Shown one piece after another: positions 5,575 through 10,737 of a stretch of DNA of 10,737 nt. A program made the translations under genes and the position numbers. Where the stretch lies: the NCBI GenBank assembly GCA_002316015.1, contig DCCS01000031.1, positions 1-10,737 on the forward strand, read 5' to 3'. Position 1 is the first letter of the stretch; each line of letters begins with the position of its first letter. The DNA is from Prevotellaceae bacterium UBA1075 (GTDB taxonomy: Bacteria; Bacteroidota; Bacteroidia; Bacteroidales; Bacteroidaceae). The notes below the pieces were generated by a model. The model made no database searches, was not told where the DNA came from, and saw only the letters and a program-made list of their open reading frames with translations.

Positions 5575-6513
5575 TTATGGGAGAACGCCTTTGCGGGGGA
5601 ACGAGAGCGCGAAGGTGGTGTGGTAGCCGCTCACCGGAACGGCGAGGAGACAGAGGTCTCCTCCCTGGGTGGCCATTATCTGGCGGGAGAAGGAGAGCCC
5701 TATGCCGTTTCCCGTGTGCTTTGTGGTGAAGAAGGGGATGAATATCTCACGGCGCACGTCGGTGGGGATGGGCTGTCCGTCGTTGCTGACGAGCAGGGCG
5801 TCACGCCAGTGCAGGCCGATGCGGTGCGCCCCTGCCTCTATGGCGTTCCTGGCCAGGTTGGCCAGTATCTGGTGCAGGAGGTGCGGGTCAGTCCACACGG
5901 TGGGGGCGCCGGCCAGTTGCACCTGCCAAGTCACCTGGGGGTACATGGCCTGCAGGCTGCTTGCCGCCTCGGCCAGGCTCACCTCGCGGGGCACGGGTTC
6001 CTGCAGCTGGCTCATCTTGCGGTAGCTCTCCACAAAGGCTGCCAGCGAGGCTGTGGTCTCGCCTATGGCTCTCAGCCCCTCCTCGTACGGCGAGCCCTTG
6101 ACCTGCGGGTCATTGAGCCACGCCTGGGTGATGCAGGAGACGGGCGCGATGGAGTTCATAATCTCATGCGTGAGCACGCGGGTCAACTTCTTCCACGACT
6201 CTACCTCATGCTTGTTCATCAGGACTCCTATCTCTTGCCCCATGTTGTTGAGCGCGTCCATCAGCGCGCGCTCCCCTGCCGGGAGCCCCCGGCAGGAGAG
6301 CCGGAACTGGTAGTCCTCGTTGCGCAGGGCCTCGCTTGTCAGCCATGCCTTGGCGGCAAGCGACTTCTGGTGCCGGTGGCGGATGGCAAGCCAGATGGCG
6401 AGTAGGGCAGCGGGAACCAGCAGGAGCAGCCACGCGGGCACAGCCACCTGGGTCTGCAGCAATGTGGAGGCGGCCTCGCTCCACCGGGCAAATGTCAGGC
6501 AGGGCAGGCTCAT
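5575..6513 (-). CDS. NtrB-like sensor histidine kinase without a periplasmic sensor domain
   Basis: This 312-residue membrane histidine kinase should autophosphorylate and pass phosphate to the regulator encoded just before it. One hydrophobic segment (about 25-44) is followed by a basic RHRHQK stop. The H-box LTRVLTHEIMNSIAPV (110-125) puts the phosphoacceptor at His116. The ATPase domain shows the N-box ILANLARNAIEAG (216-228), a G1 region VSNDGQPIP (242-250), the F-box IFIPFFTTK (257-265) and the G2 box TGNGIGLSFSRQIM (267-280). The G1 wording differs from the usual DNGxG but is typical of related Bacteroidota kinases. I see no periplasmic, PAS or clear HAMP domain, so the signal is probably read in the membrane or from a partner such as the neighbouring transporter (inference). 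The ATG overlaps the regulator's TGA (ATGA), implying translational coupling. Confidence 0.9.
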   Translation of the reverse strand: MSLPCLTFARWSEAASTLLQTQVAVPAWLLLLVPAALLAIWLAIRHRHQKSLAAKAWLTSEALRNEDYQFRLSCRGLPAGERALMDALNNMGQEIGVLMNKHEVESWKKLTRVLTHEIMNSIAPVSCITQAWLNDPQVKGSPYEEGLRAIGETTASLAAFVESYRKMSQLQEPVPREVSLAEAASSLQAMYPQVTWQVQLAGAPTVWTDPHLLHQILANLARNAIEAGAHRIGLHWRDALLVSNDGQPIPTDVRREIFIPFFTTKHTGNGIGLSFSRQIMATQGGDLCLLAVPVSGYHTTFALSFPRKGVLP

Positions 6514-7034
6514 GGGCGGTGCAGTTTGGCATAGAGTGTCTGGCGTGTGATGCCCAGCAGCTCGGCAGCCCGGCTGATGTTGCCGTGGCAGTGGTCCACG
6601 ACCCTCAGCACATGGCTACGCTCCAGTTCGTCCAGCGAGGGAATCTCCTCACACTTGTCTATCGCGTCCTTCAGCGTGCGCAGCAGTTCCTCGTTGTCCC
6701 AGGGCTTGGTCACGAAGTCGGCCGCGCCCGCCTTGAGGCACTTGACGGCCAGCCGCACATCGGCGTAGGCCGTGATGAGCACCACGGGCAGATGGGGATG
6801 CAGGCGCTTGAGCGTGCGCAGCCAGGCGAGTCCCTCCTGCCCGGTGTTCATCCCCAGGGTGAAGTTCATGTCCATCAGCACCACAGACGCCTTCTCCTGT
6901 TGCAGCAGTGTGGGCAGGCTCTCGGGCGAGGGCAGGGTCACCACCCGCCCGAAGGTGCCGGCCAGGCAAATCTTGAGCGCGGTCAGGATGGCAGGGTTGT
7001 CGTCCACTATGACGATGGTTCCGTATTGCGGCAT
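6510..7034 (-). CDS. Response regulator: receiver joined to Fis-type HTH, no AAA+ domain
   Basis: This 174-residue response regulator has a receiver at 1-125 with Asp11/Asp12, phosphoacceptor Asp55 in VVLMDMNF, Thr88 in VVLITAYAD and Lys110 in DFVTKPWDN. The NFTLGMNTGQEGLAWL insert after Asp55 is typical of Bacteroidota NtrC-family regulators. The C-terminus (about 133-174, SLDELERSHVLRVVDHCHGN, then ISRAAELLGITRQTLYAKL) is a Fis/NtrC-type helix-turn-helix. The AAA+ sigma-54 module normally between these (about 240 residues) is absent, so the architecture resembles the PrrA/RegA/ActR type. It should act as a plain DNA-binding activator or repressor. The start at 7034 (MPQYGTIVIVDDN) is chosen because the receiver begins at once and an A-rich stretch precedes it; ATG 7058 would add eight residues. 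The frame continues to 7253 but would run through the promoter. Its own operon and the divergent transporter are the likely targets. Confidence 0.88.
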   Translation of the reverse strand: MPQYGTIVIVDDNPAILTALKICLAGTFGRVVTLPSPESLPTLLQQEKASVVLMDMNFTLGMNTGQEGLAWLRTLKRLHPHLPVVLITAYADVRLAVKCLKAGAADFVTKPWDNEELLRTLKDAIDKCEEIPSLDELERSHVLRVVDHCHGNISRAAELLGITRQTLYAKLHRP

Positions 7035-7220
7035 GGTGATAAGGTTTTTCGCGGGCATGGGGTTATGAGGCCGCCTGGCTCTTGGGCGAGCCTCCCCCTG
7101 TGCCTTGTCCGTCTCGCCTGTGCCTCTGGCAGGCGGCGTGTGGGCGTTCCACCCTTGCCGCTGTGTGCCGGGCGAGCCAGGCCGCGCACCCTGTGGCCAG
7201 GGAAGCCTCTCCGCCTCATG

Positions 7221-7232
7221 CCTTTGCAAAGG
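7221..7232. promoter_or_regulatory. Perfect 12-bp palindrome CCTTTGCAAAGG overlapping the regulator -7 box
   Basis: CCTTTGCAAAGG is fully self-complementary. Because it carries a TTTG on each strand, it provides TACCTTTG leftward (exact consensus) and TGCCTTTG rightward (one mismatch). It may be an operator built into the promoter, or a back-to-back promoter core. Confidence 0.5.
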
Positions 7233-7234
7233 TA
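7227..7234 (-). promoter_or_regulatory. -7 box TACCTTTG of the regulator-kinase operon
   Basis: On the minus strand TACCTTTGC is an exact match to the Bacteroidota -7 consensus TAnnTTTG. Transcription would start near 7220, leaving a leader of about 185 bases before the ATG at 7034. No TTTG is found at the ideal -33 spacing; an ATTG occurs 16 bases upstream within the 7244-7260 dyad. Confidence 0.6.
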
Positions 7235-7243
7235 CGTCAAATG

Positions 7244-7260
7244 TGTATGACAATCATACA
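7244..7260. promoter_or_regulatory. 17-bp perfect dyad TGTATGACAATCATACA, candidate response-regulator operator
   Basis: Seven-base arms TGTATGA and TCATACA are perfect reverse complements around CAA. A 17-bp site beginning TG and ending CA has the same layout as the known NtrC site (TGCAC-N7-GTGCA), which fits the Fis-type helix-turn-helix of the adjacent regulator. It sits just upstream of the leftward -7 box and about 95 bases upstream of the rightward start, so it could repress one operon and activate the other. Confidence 0.55.
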
Positions 7261-7269
7261 TCGTGGTGT

Positions 7270-7280
7270 GTGAATTTCAC
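7270..7280. promoter_or_regulatory. 11-bp dyad GTGAATTTCAC
   Basis: Arms GTGAA and TTCAC are perfect complements around a single T. Its centre is 23 bp, about two helical turns, from that of the 17-bp dyad, so it may be a second binding site in the same operator array. Confidence 0.4.
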
Positions 7281-7288
7281 CCAATCGG

Positions 7289-7300
7289 GCTTCGGGAAGC
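7289..7300. promoter_or_regulatory. 12-base inverted repeat GCTTCGGGAAGC
   Basis: Five-base arms GCTTC and GAAGC flank GG. It is the fourth dyad in the row and the closest to the transporter promoter. It lies upstream of the expected start of transcription, so a DNA site is more likely than an RNA hairpin. Confidence 0.35.
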
Positions 7301-7332
7301 GTCCCGCATGCGCGTCTTCTGCCGGGAAACCC

Positions 7333-7340
7333 TACCTTTG
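7333..7340 (+). promoter_or_regulatory. -7 box TACCTTTG of the ABC transporter operon
   Basis: This is an exact match to the Bacteroidota TAnnTTTG consensus, 48 bases before the ATG at 7389. Transcription would start near 7347 with a leader of about 40 bases. The -33 position lacks TTTG, which suggests dependence on an activator bound to the upstream dyads. Confidence 0.6.
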
Positions 7341-7388
7341 TGCCAGTAAACAACGCGAAAGAGTAACCGGAATAAAGATTATAGAAGG

Positions 7389-8072
7389 ATGATCAAGGTA
7401 GAGAATCTGACCAAGGTGTTCCACACGGACGAGGTGGAGACCCATGCCCTCAACGGGGTGAGTATGGAGGTGGGTGACGGCGAGTTTGTCGCTGTCATGG
7501 GCCCATCGGGCTGTGGCAAGTCCACATTACTTAATATATTGGGCCTGCTGGACAATCCCACCAGTGGCCAGTACTGGCTGGACGGGCAGGAGGTGGGCAG
7601 CCTCAGGGAGCGTGAGCGCACCCTCTTCCGCCGTGGGCGCATCGGTTTCGTGTTCCAGGGCTTCAACCTCATCGACGAGCTCAATGTGGAGGAGAACGTG
7701 GAACTGCCGCTCAAGGCACTGGGCGTTCCCGCCGGGGAGCGCAAGGAGAGGGTAGTGGAGATACTGCGCAAGCTCAAGATGAGCCACCGCAGCCACCACT
7801 ATCCCCAGCAGCTCTCGGGCGGTCAGCAGCAGCGGGTGGCCATAGCGCGTGCGGTGGTCACAAAGCCCACGCTCCTGCTGGCCGATGAGCCCACGGGCAA
7901 CCTGGACTCCAAGAACGGGCTGGAGGTGATGGAACTGCTGGAGCAGCTCAACCGCGAGGGAGTGACCATCGTGATGGTCACGCACAGCAAGCATGACGCG
8001 GCCTTTGCCCAGCGCACCGTCGAGCTCTTCGACGGGCAGGTGGTGACTGGCTTGGAACCCAATGTGCTGTAG
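7389..8072 (+). CDS. ABC transporter ATP-binding protein, MacB/LolD type
   Basis: This 227-residue nucleotide-binding subunit has the full set of ABC motifs: Walker A GPSGCGKST (38-46), Q-loop Gln90 in GFVFQGFNLI, signature LSGGQQQRVAIARA (142-155), Walker B LLLADEPTGNLDS (162-174, catalytic Glu167) and H-loop His199 in VMVTHSKHD. Length and wording fit the LolD/MacB/FtsE group, which powers type VII mechanotransmission exporters rather than substrate channels. The permease starts 70 bp downstream on the same strand with no terminator between, so the two form one transporter. The start is the first ATG of the frame; a purine-rich GAAGG directly abuts it. The substrate is unknown. The divergent two-component genes suggest that the transporter responds to a membrane-active or toxic compound, or exports something under their control (inference). 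Confidence 0.95.
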   Translation: MIKVENLTKVFHTDEVETHALNGVSMEVGDGEFVAVMGPSGCGKSTLLNILGLLDNPTSGQYWLDGQEVGSLRERERTLFRRGRIGFVFQGFNLIDELNVEENVELPLKALGVPAGERKERVVEILRKLKMSHRSHHYPQQLSGGQQQRVAIARAVVTKPTLLLADEPTGNLDSKNGLEVMELLEQLNREGVTIVMVTHSKHDAAFAQRTVELFDGQVVTGLEPNVL

Positions 8073-8142
8073 TGGCGGTTCCGAGGTCCTTATCCCCGCA
8101 ACCGTGTCCCCCCACAACCATAAAAACGTATAACTGGATAAT

Positions 8143-10500
8143 ATGAAAACATTCTTCAAGTTCCTCCAGAGGAACAAGCTCTATACCGCCATCGAGGCTT
8201 TCGGCCTTGCCGTGGCGCTGGGATTCGTAATCCTGCTGGGATCCTATGCCCGCACGGAATATACTGTGGGGCGCACCAGCCCCTCCTATGACAGCATCTA
8301 TGCCATTGGAGCGAGCGACTTTGTGGGCATGACCATGGGCACCGGCAAGCACATCCTGGCCCGGATACCCTCCATCGCCTCGTGGACCCGGCTGTGCCGT
8401 CTTGGCAGCCAGGACGTGCAGGTGGGTGACCAGTATTACCAGGTGAAGGCATCGGCCGTGGATGCCGACTTCTTCGCTTACATGAGCATGCCGATCCTGC
8501 GGGGCAACGCACGGCAGGCTTTGCGGGACGCAGAGTCGGTGGTGCTCAGCGAGAGCTTTGCCGTAAAGGCATTTGGAACAGCCGATGCCGTGGGCAAGAC
8601 ACTCACATGGCAGAAGGACAAGGAGCACCGCCTGCGCTTGCGTGTCACGGGCGTGATGCCCGACCAGGACGCCTCCAGCATCCTCATGCCCCAGGACATG
8701 TTTCTGCCCATCGCCCAGGCCCAGGATATGGTGGCCGAGATGGACAATTTCGGGAGTGTGTACACCTTCGTGCGCCTGGCCCCGGGAGCCAGTCCCACAC
8801 AGGTGGAGCGGGACTTGCTCAAGGGCTACAAGGGCTACTGGGACTGGTGGAAGGACGATGGCAGTGACGGGGCTTTCCTCTACGGGTCGTCACTCACGCC
8901 TGTGAGTGGGCTCTATTTCTCGTCCATCGAAAAGTACGACCCCTTTCGCTCTGGCAACCGCGCCATGGTGCTTACCCTGGTGGTGGTAGCCCTGGTGCTG
9001 CTCCTCTCTGCCCTGATCAATTATGTCAACCTCACCGTGGCGCAGACGGGGCGGCGCGCGCGTGAGATGGCCACGCGCCAGCTGGTGGGAGAGACCCGCT
9101 GGAGTGTGCTCAGGCGTTACATGGCCGAGTCCCTCCTCTTCACCGCCTTCTGCTTCCTGCTGGGCTGCCTGATGGCCTTTGCCTTCCGCCCGCTCTTCGA
9201 CGACTGGCTCACGGCCAGCATCGAGTTTCCCACCGATGCCGTCTCGATAGCCGTGGCCCTGGCCGGGATTGTGACCGTCTCCCTGCTCGCGGCCATCGTG
9301 CCGGCCCTGCTGGTGTTGCGTATCAAGCCCATTGATGTGGTGAGGGGCGACTTCCGCTTCCGCAGCAAGATGGTGCTGGGACGCGTGTTCATGGTGGTGC
9401 AGAGTGCCATCAGTATGGTGCTGGTGTCGGCTGGCCTTTGCATGACCCTGCAGATGAGGCACATGCTGAACCGCCCCACGGGTTACCGCACCGGGGGCAT
9501 CATCACCCTGAGGACGTGGGCGCTGGGCTTGGACAAAGAACGCCAGCAGATGCTGCGTGACCGCCTGGCCAGTCTGCCCCAGGTGCGCCGCGTGGGCATG
9601 GCCGCGTCAGTCCCCTGGGCGTGCGGCCACGACGGTGTGCACCGGGAGGGCGAGAAACAGTCGTGGATGCGTCGCGTGCGCATCGACTCGGTGACATTCA
9701 GCATCCTGGGCTTCCGCGTCGTGGACCAATACACGCAGCCGCTTCCCGGCATGGAGTTCGTGACCGAGGAGACACGCCGCCGCTATAATGTGAGCCGGCA
9801 GAACCCCTATGTGGAGACGGCACGGGAAGGCCAGGAGGCCACGCGGGTGTGCGGAGTCATCGCCGACTACAACGTAAACTCTGCCATGGACAATCCCATG
9901 GACGACAGCCACAACTGCCTCAAGCTCATCCCGCAGGACTATGACTACATCTTCAATATGGTCATCGAGGCGCAGGGCGACCCGGCCGACGCGCTCGTGG
10001 CGGTGAACAAGACCTATACCTCCACCGCCCAGGAACTGACCGGACTACCGCTTGAGGGCAATGCCGAATATGTGCAGGACTACTTGCGCAAGGAACTTTC
10101 GGGCACGCACAACACCATGATGCTCGTGCTGGTGTTCATGTTCATCTCCATCCTCATCTCAGCCCTTGGCCTGTTGGCCATGTCGGTCTATTTCGCCGCG
10201 CAGCAGGGCAGGCAGATAGCCCTGCGCCGCGTGTTCGGCTACGGCAAGTGGGCCGTGGTGGGCTGGCTGTCCCTGCGCTATGTGCTCACCACGCTGGTGG
10301 CCATCGTGCTGGCCACGCCAGTGAGCGTGTGGCTCATGCGCCGTTACCTGCAGGACTTCCACTATGCGATTCCGTTCCCGTGGTATGTGCTGCCCGTCGC
10401 CGCCCTCGTCACCCTGCTGGTGGCCATACTCTCCATCCTGTGGCAGACGTGGCGCGCCGCCTCGGCCAACCCCGTGGAGACGCTCAGGAGCAACGAGTAG
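8143..10500 (+). CDS. FtsX/MacB-type ABC transporter permease with eight membrane helices
   Basis: This 785-residue inner-membrane permease is partner to the ATPase just upstream. It has two FtsX-like halves. The first has a helix at 17-35, a MacB-like periplasmic domain at about 40-270, then helices at about 274-295, 330-350 and 367-393. The second has a helix at 413-432, a periplasmic domain at about 440-655, then helices at 658-682, 708-732 and 748-767. The cytoplasmic coupling segments REMATRQLVGETRWSVLRRY (307-326) and QIALRRVFGYGKWAV (691-705) are the expected ATPase contacts, and the C-terminus ANPVETLRSNE is a family hallmark. A single polypeptide therefore carries both halves, about twice the size of MacB-type permeases with four helices. 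Such double-FtsX permeases are common in Bacteroidota next to NtrC-like regulators. No adaptor or TolC-like gene lies within the window. The start ATG follows the AT-rich ACTGGATAAT; the substrate is not predictable. Confidence 0.92.
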   Translation: MKTFFKFLQRNKLYTAIEAFGLAVALGFVILLGSYARTEYTVGRTSPSYDSIYAIGASDFVGMTMGTGKHILARIPSIASWTRLCRLGSQDVQVGDQYYQVKASAVDADFFAYMSMPILRGNARQALRDAESVVLSESFAVKAFGTADAVGKTLTWQKDKEHRLRLRVTGVMPDQDASSILMPQDMFLPIAQAQDMVAEMDNFGSVYTFVRLAPGASPTQVERDLLKGYKGYWDWWKDDGSDGAFLYGSSLTPVSGLYFSSIEKYDPFRSGNRAMVLTLVVVALVLLLSALINYVNLTVAQTGRRAREMATRQLVGETRWSVLRRYMAESLLFTAFCFLLGCLMAFAFRPLFDDWLTASIEFPTDAVSIAVALAGIVTVSLLAAIVPALLVLRIKPIDVVRGDFRFRSKMVLGRVFMVVQSAISMVLVSAGLCMTLQMRHMLNRPTGYRTGGIITLRTWALGLDKERQQMLRDRLASLPQVRRVGMAASVPWACGHDGVHREGEKQSWMRRVRIDSVTFSILGFRVVDQYTQPLPGMEFVTEETRRRYNVSRQNPYVETAREGQEATRVCGVIADYNVNSAMDNPMDDSHNCLKLIPQDYDYIFNMVIEAQGDPADALVAVNKTYTSTAQELTGLPLEGNAEYVQDYLRKELSGTHNTMMLVLVFMFISILISALGLLAMSVYFAAQQGRQIALRRVFGYGKWAVVGWLSLRYVLTTLVAIVLATPVSVWLMRRYLQDFHYAIPFPWYVLPVAALVTLLVAILSILWQTWRAASANPVETLRSNE

Positions 10501-10518
10501 GCAGGAGCAGCGAGCCCC

Positions 10519-10546
10519 CTCCCAGCCTCCCCCAGGGGGGGAGGGG
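10519..10546 (+). repeat. Left copy of an inverted C-run/G-run hairpin repeat
   Basis: This 28-base segment begins 18 bases after the permease stop. It folds as CCTCCCCC (10526-10533) with GGGGGAGG (10537-10544), or alternatively as CCCCTCCC (10516-10523) with GGGAGGGG (10539-10546). The reverse complement of 10707-10734 matches it at 22 of 28 positions, and all six differences are transitions. There is no T-run after the hairpin, so it is not a standard terminator, though it may slow transcription or protect the 3' end. Similar C-run/G-run intergenic modules are familiar from Bacteroidota genomes. Confidence 0.7.
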
Positions 10547-10551
10547 ACATA

Positions 10552-10683
10552 AACGCAGCGCGCTGCATCTGCCAACGCATGCGGCTGCATTCGCCAACGC
10601 AGCGCGCTGCATCTGCCAACGCAGCGCACTGCATCTGCCATCGCAGCGCGCTGCATCCGCCATCGCGGCGCGCTGCATTTATT
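10552..10683. repeat. Tandem array of six 22-bp units containing GCAGCGCGCTGC
   Basis: Units start at 10552, 10574, 10596, 10618, 10640 and 10662; each is 22 bp, and the sixth decays after 17 bases. Units 1 and 3 are identical, unit 4 differs from them by one base, and units 2, 5 and 6 carry a few changes. The core GCAGCGCGCTGC is a perfect 12-bp palindrome (intact in units 1, 3 and 5), so each unit can form a small hairpin or bind a dimeric protein. With no spacers between units it is not a CRISPR array. Frames running through it are by-products of the repeat. Confidence 0.85.
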
Positions 10684-10706
10684 AAAGCTCCAAACCAAGG
10701 AAACTA

Positions 10707-10734
10707 CTCCTTTCCCCCTGGGGAAGGCCGGGAA
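10707..10734 (-). repeat. Right copy of the inverted C-run/G-run hairpin repeat
   Basis: Read on the minus strand this 28-base segment is 79% identical, without gaps, to 10519-10546, and it contains its own hairpin around TTCCCC...GGGGAA. It closes the 22-bp array on the right. The window ends three bases later, so the outer edge of the repeat is not visible. Confidence 0.65.
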
Positions 10735-10737
10735 GTG

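Larger units (their letters stand above)
7035..7388. other. Divergent regulatory region between the two-component pair and the ABC transporter
   Basis: This 354-bp region separates leftward regulator-kinase genes from rightward transporter genes. Bases 7035-7215 form a GC-rich probable 5' untranslated leader of the regulator with no gene I can support. Bases 7220-7340 hold a -7 box in each direction and four short dyads in a row, as described in separate entries. Confidence 0.7.

Noticed and set aside
5398..6405. 335-codon plus-strand frame opposite the kinase
   Set aside because: It mirrors a kinase gene with all catalytic boxes intact. The antisense product shows no domain and is rich in His/Gly/Arg, as expected from a GC-rich shadow frame.
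7035..7253. 73-residue N-terminal extension of the response regulator
   Set aside because: It would start inside the 7244-7260 dyad, upstream of the -7 box that should drive the gene, and would put a Pro/Arg/Gly-rich stretch before a receiver domain that normally sits at the N-terminus.
10516..10546. Intrinsic terminator after the permease
   Set aside because: The hairpin is strong but is not followed by a T-run on either strand, and a near-copy lies inverted 190 bp away, so it is better described as a repeat module.
10552..10683. CRISPR array
   Set aside because: Units are directly adjacent 22-mers without spacers and with substitutions between copies, and there are no cas genes.
10159..10698. 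Frames through the tandem repeat (for example the 179-codon minus-strand frame)
   Set aside because: Their sequence is the repeat translated plus the antisense of the permease.

Overview
The window looks like a GC-rich member of the order Bacteroidales (Bacteroidota). The evidence is a cluster of fimbrillin-type pilin genes (type V pili), DUF3575 and FimB/Mfa2-like partners, lipoprotein signals on most surface proteins, promoter -7 boxes of the TAnnTTTG type, mostly absent Shine-Dalgarno sequences, and a response regulator whose receiver has the insert typical of Bacteroidota NtrC-like regulators. Genus cannot be fixed from the sequence alone.

Layout. Everything from base 1 to about 7034 is on the minus strand and everything from 7389 to 10500 is on the plus strand. 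Read in the direction of transcription, the leftward half starts with a response regulator (7034-6510) overlapping a sensor kinase (6513-5575) by four bases. A 379-bp intergenic stretch follows, and then a surface-pilus operon: an OmpA-like/DUF3575 outer-membrane protein (5195-4137), a FimB/Mfa2-like anchor lipoprotein (4113-3265), a fimbrillin (3212-2178), a long fimbrillin with a C-terminal DUF1566-like domain and probable tip role (1980-301), and the first 79 codons of a further fimbrillin lipoprotein that runs off the left edge (237-1). The rightward half is a two-gene ABC transporter of the MacB/FtsX type: an ATPase (7389-8072) and an eight-helix permease (8143-10500). After it comes a repeat-rich tail, with six 22-bp tandem units bracketed by two inverted copies of a C-run/G-run hairpin (10519-10734).

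How it may work. The kinase and regulator are divergent from the transporter across a 354-bp region holding a -7 box for each direction and four consecutive dyads (centres about 7226, 7252, 7275 and 7294). One of these, TGTATGACAATCATACA, has the 17-bp TG...CA layout of NtrC-type sites. The regulator is a receiver joined directly to a Fis-type helix-turn-helix, without the AAA+ domain usual in its family, so it should not drive sigma-54 promoters itself. The simplest reading is that it controls the transporter and its own operon. A weaker dyad with the same TGACAATYA core lies upstream of the pilus operon, so control of the pili is possible but unproven.

Most notable items: the AAA+-less regulator with its dyad-rich promoter region, the composite repeat element at the right end, the hairpin in the leader of the tip-pilin gene, and the modular C-terminus of the long fimbrillin. 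No RNA genes, transposases, integrases or CRISPR arrays were seen.
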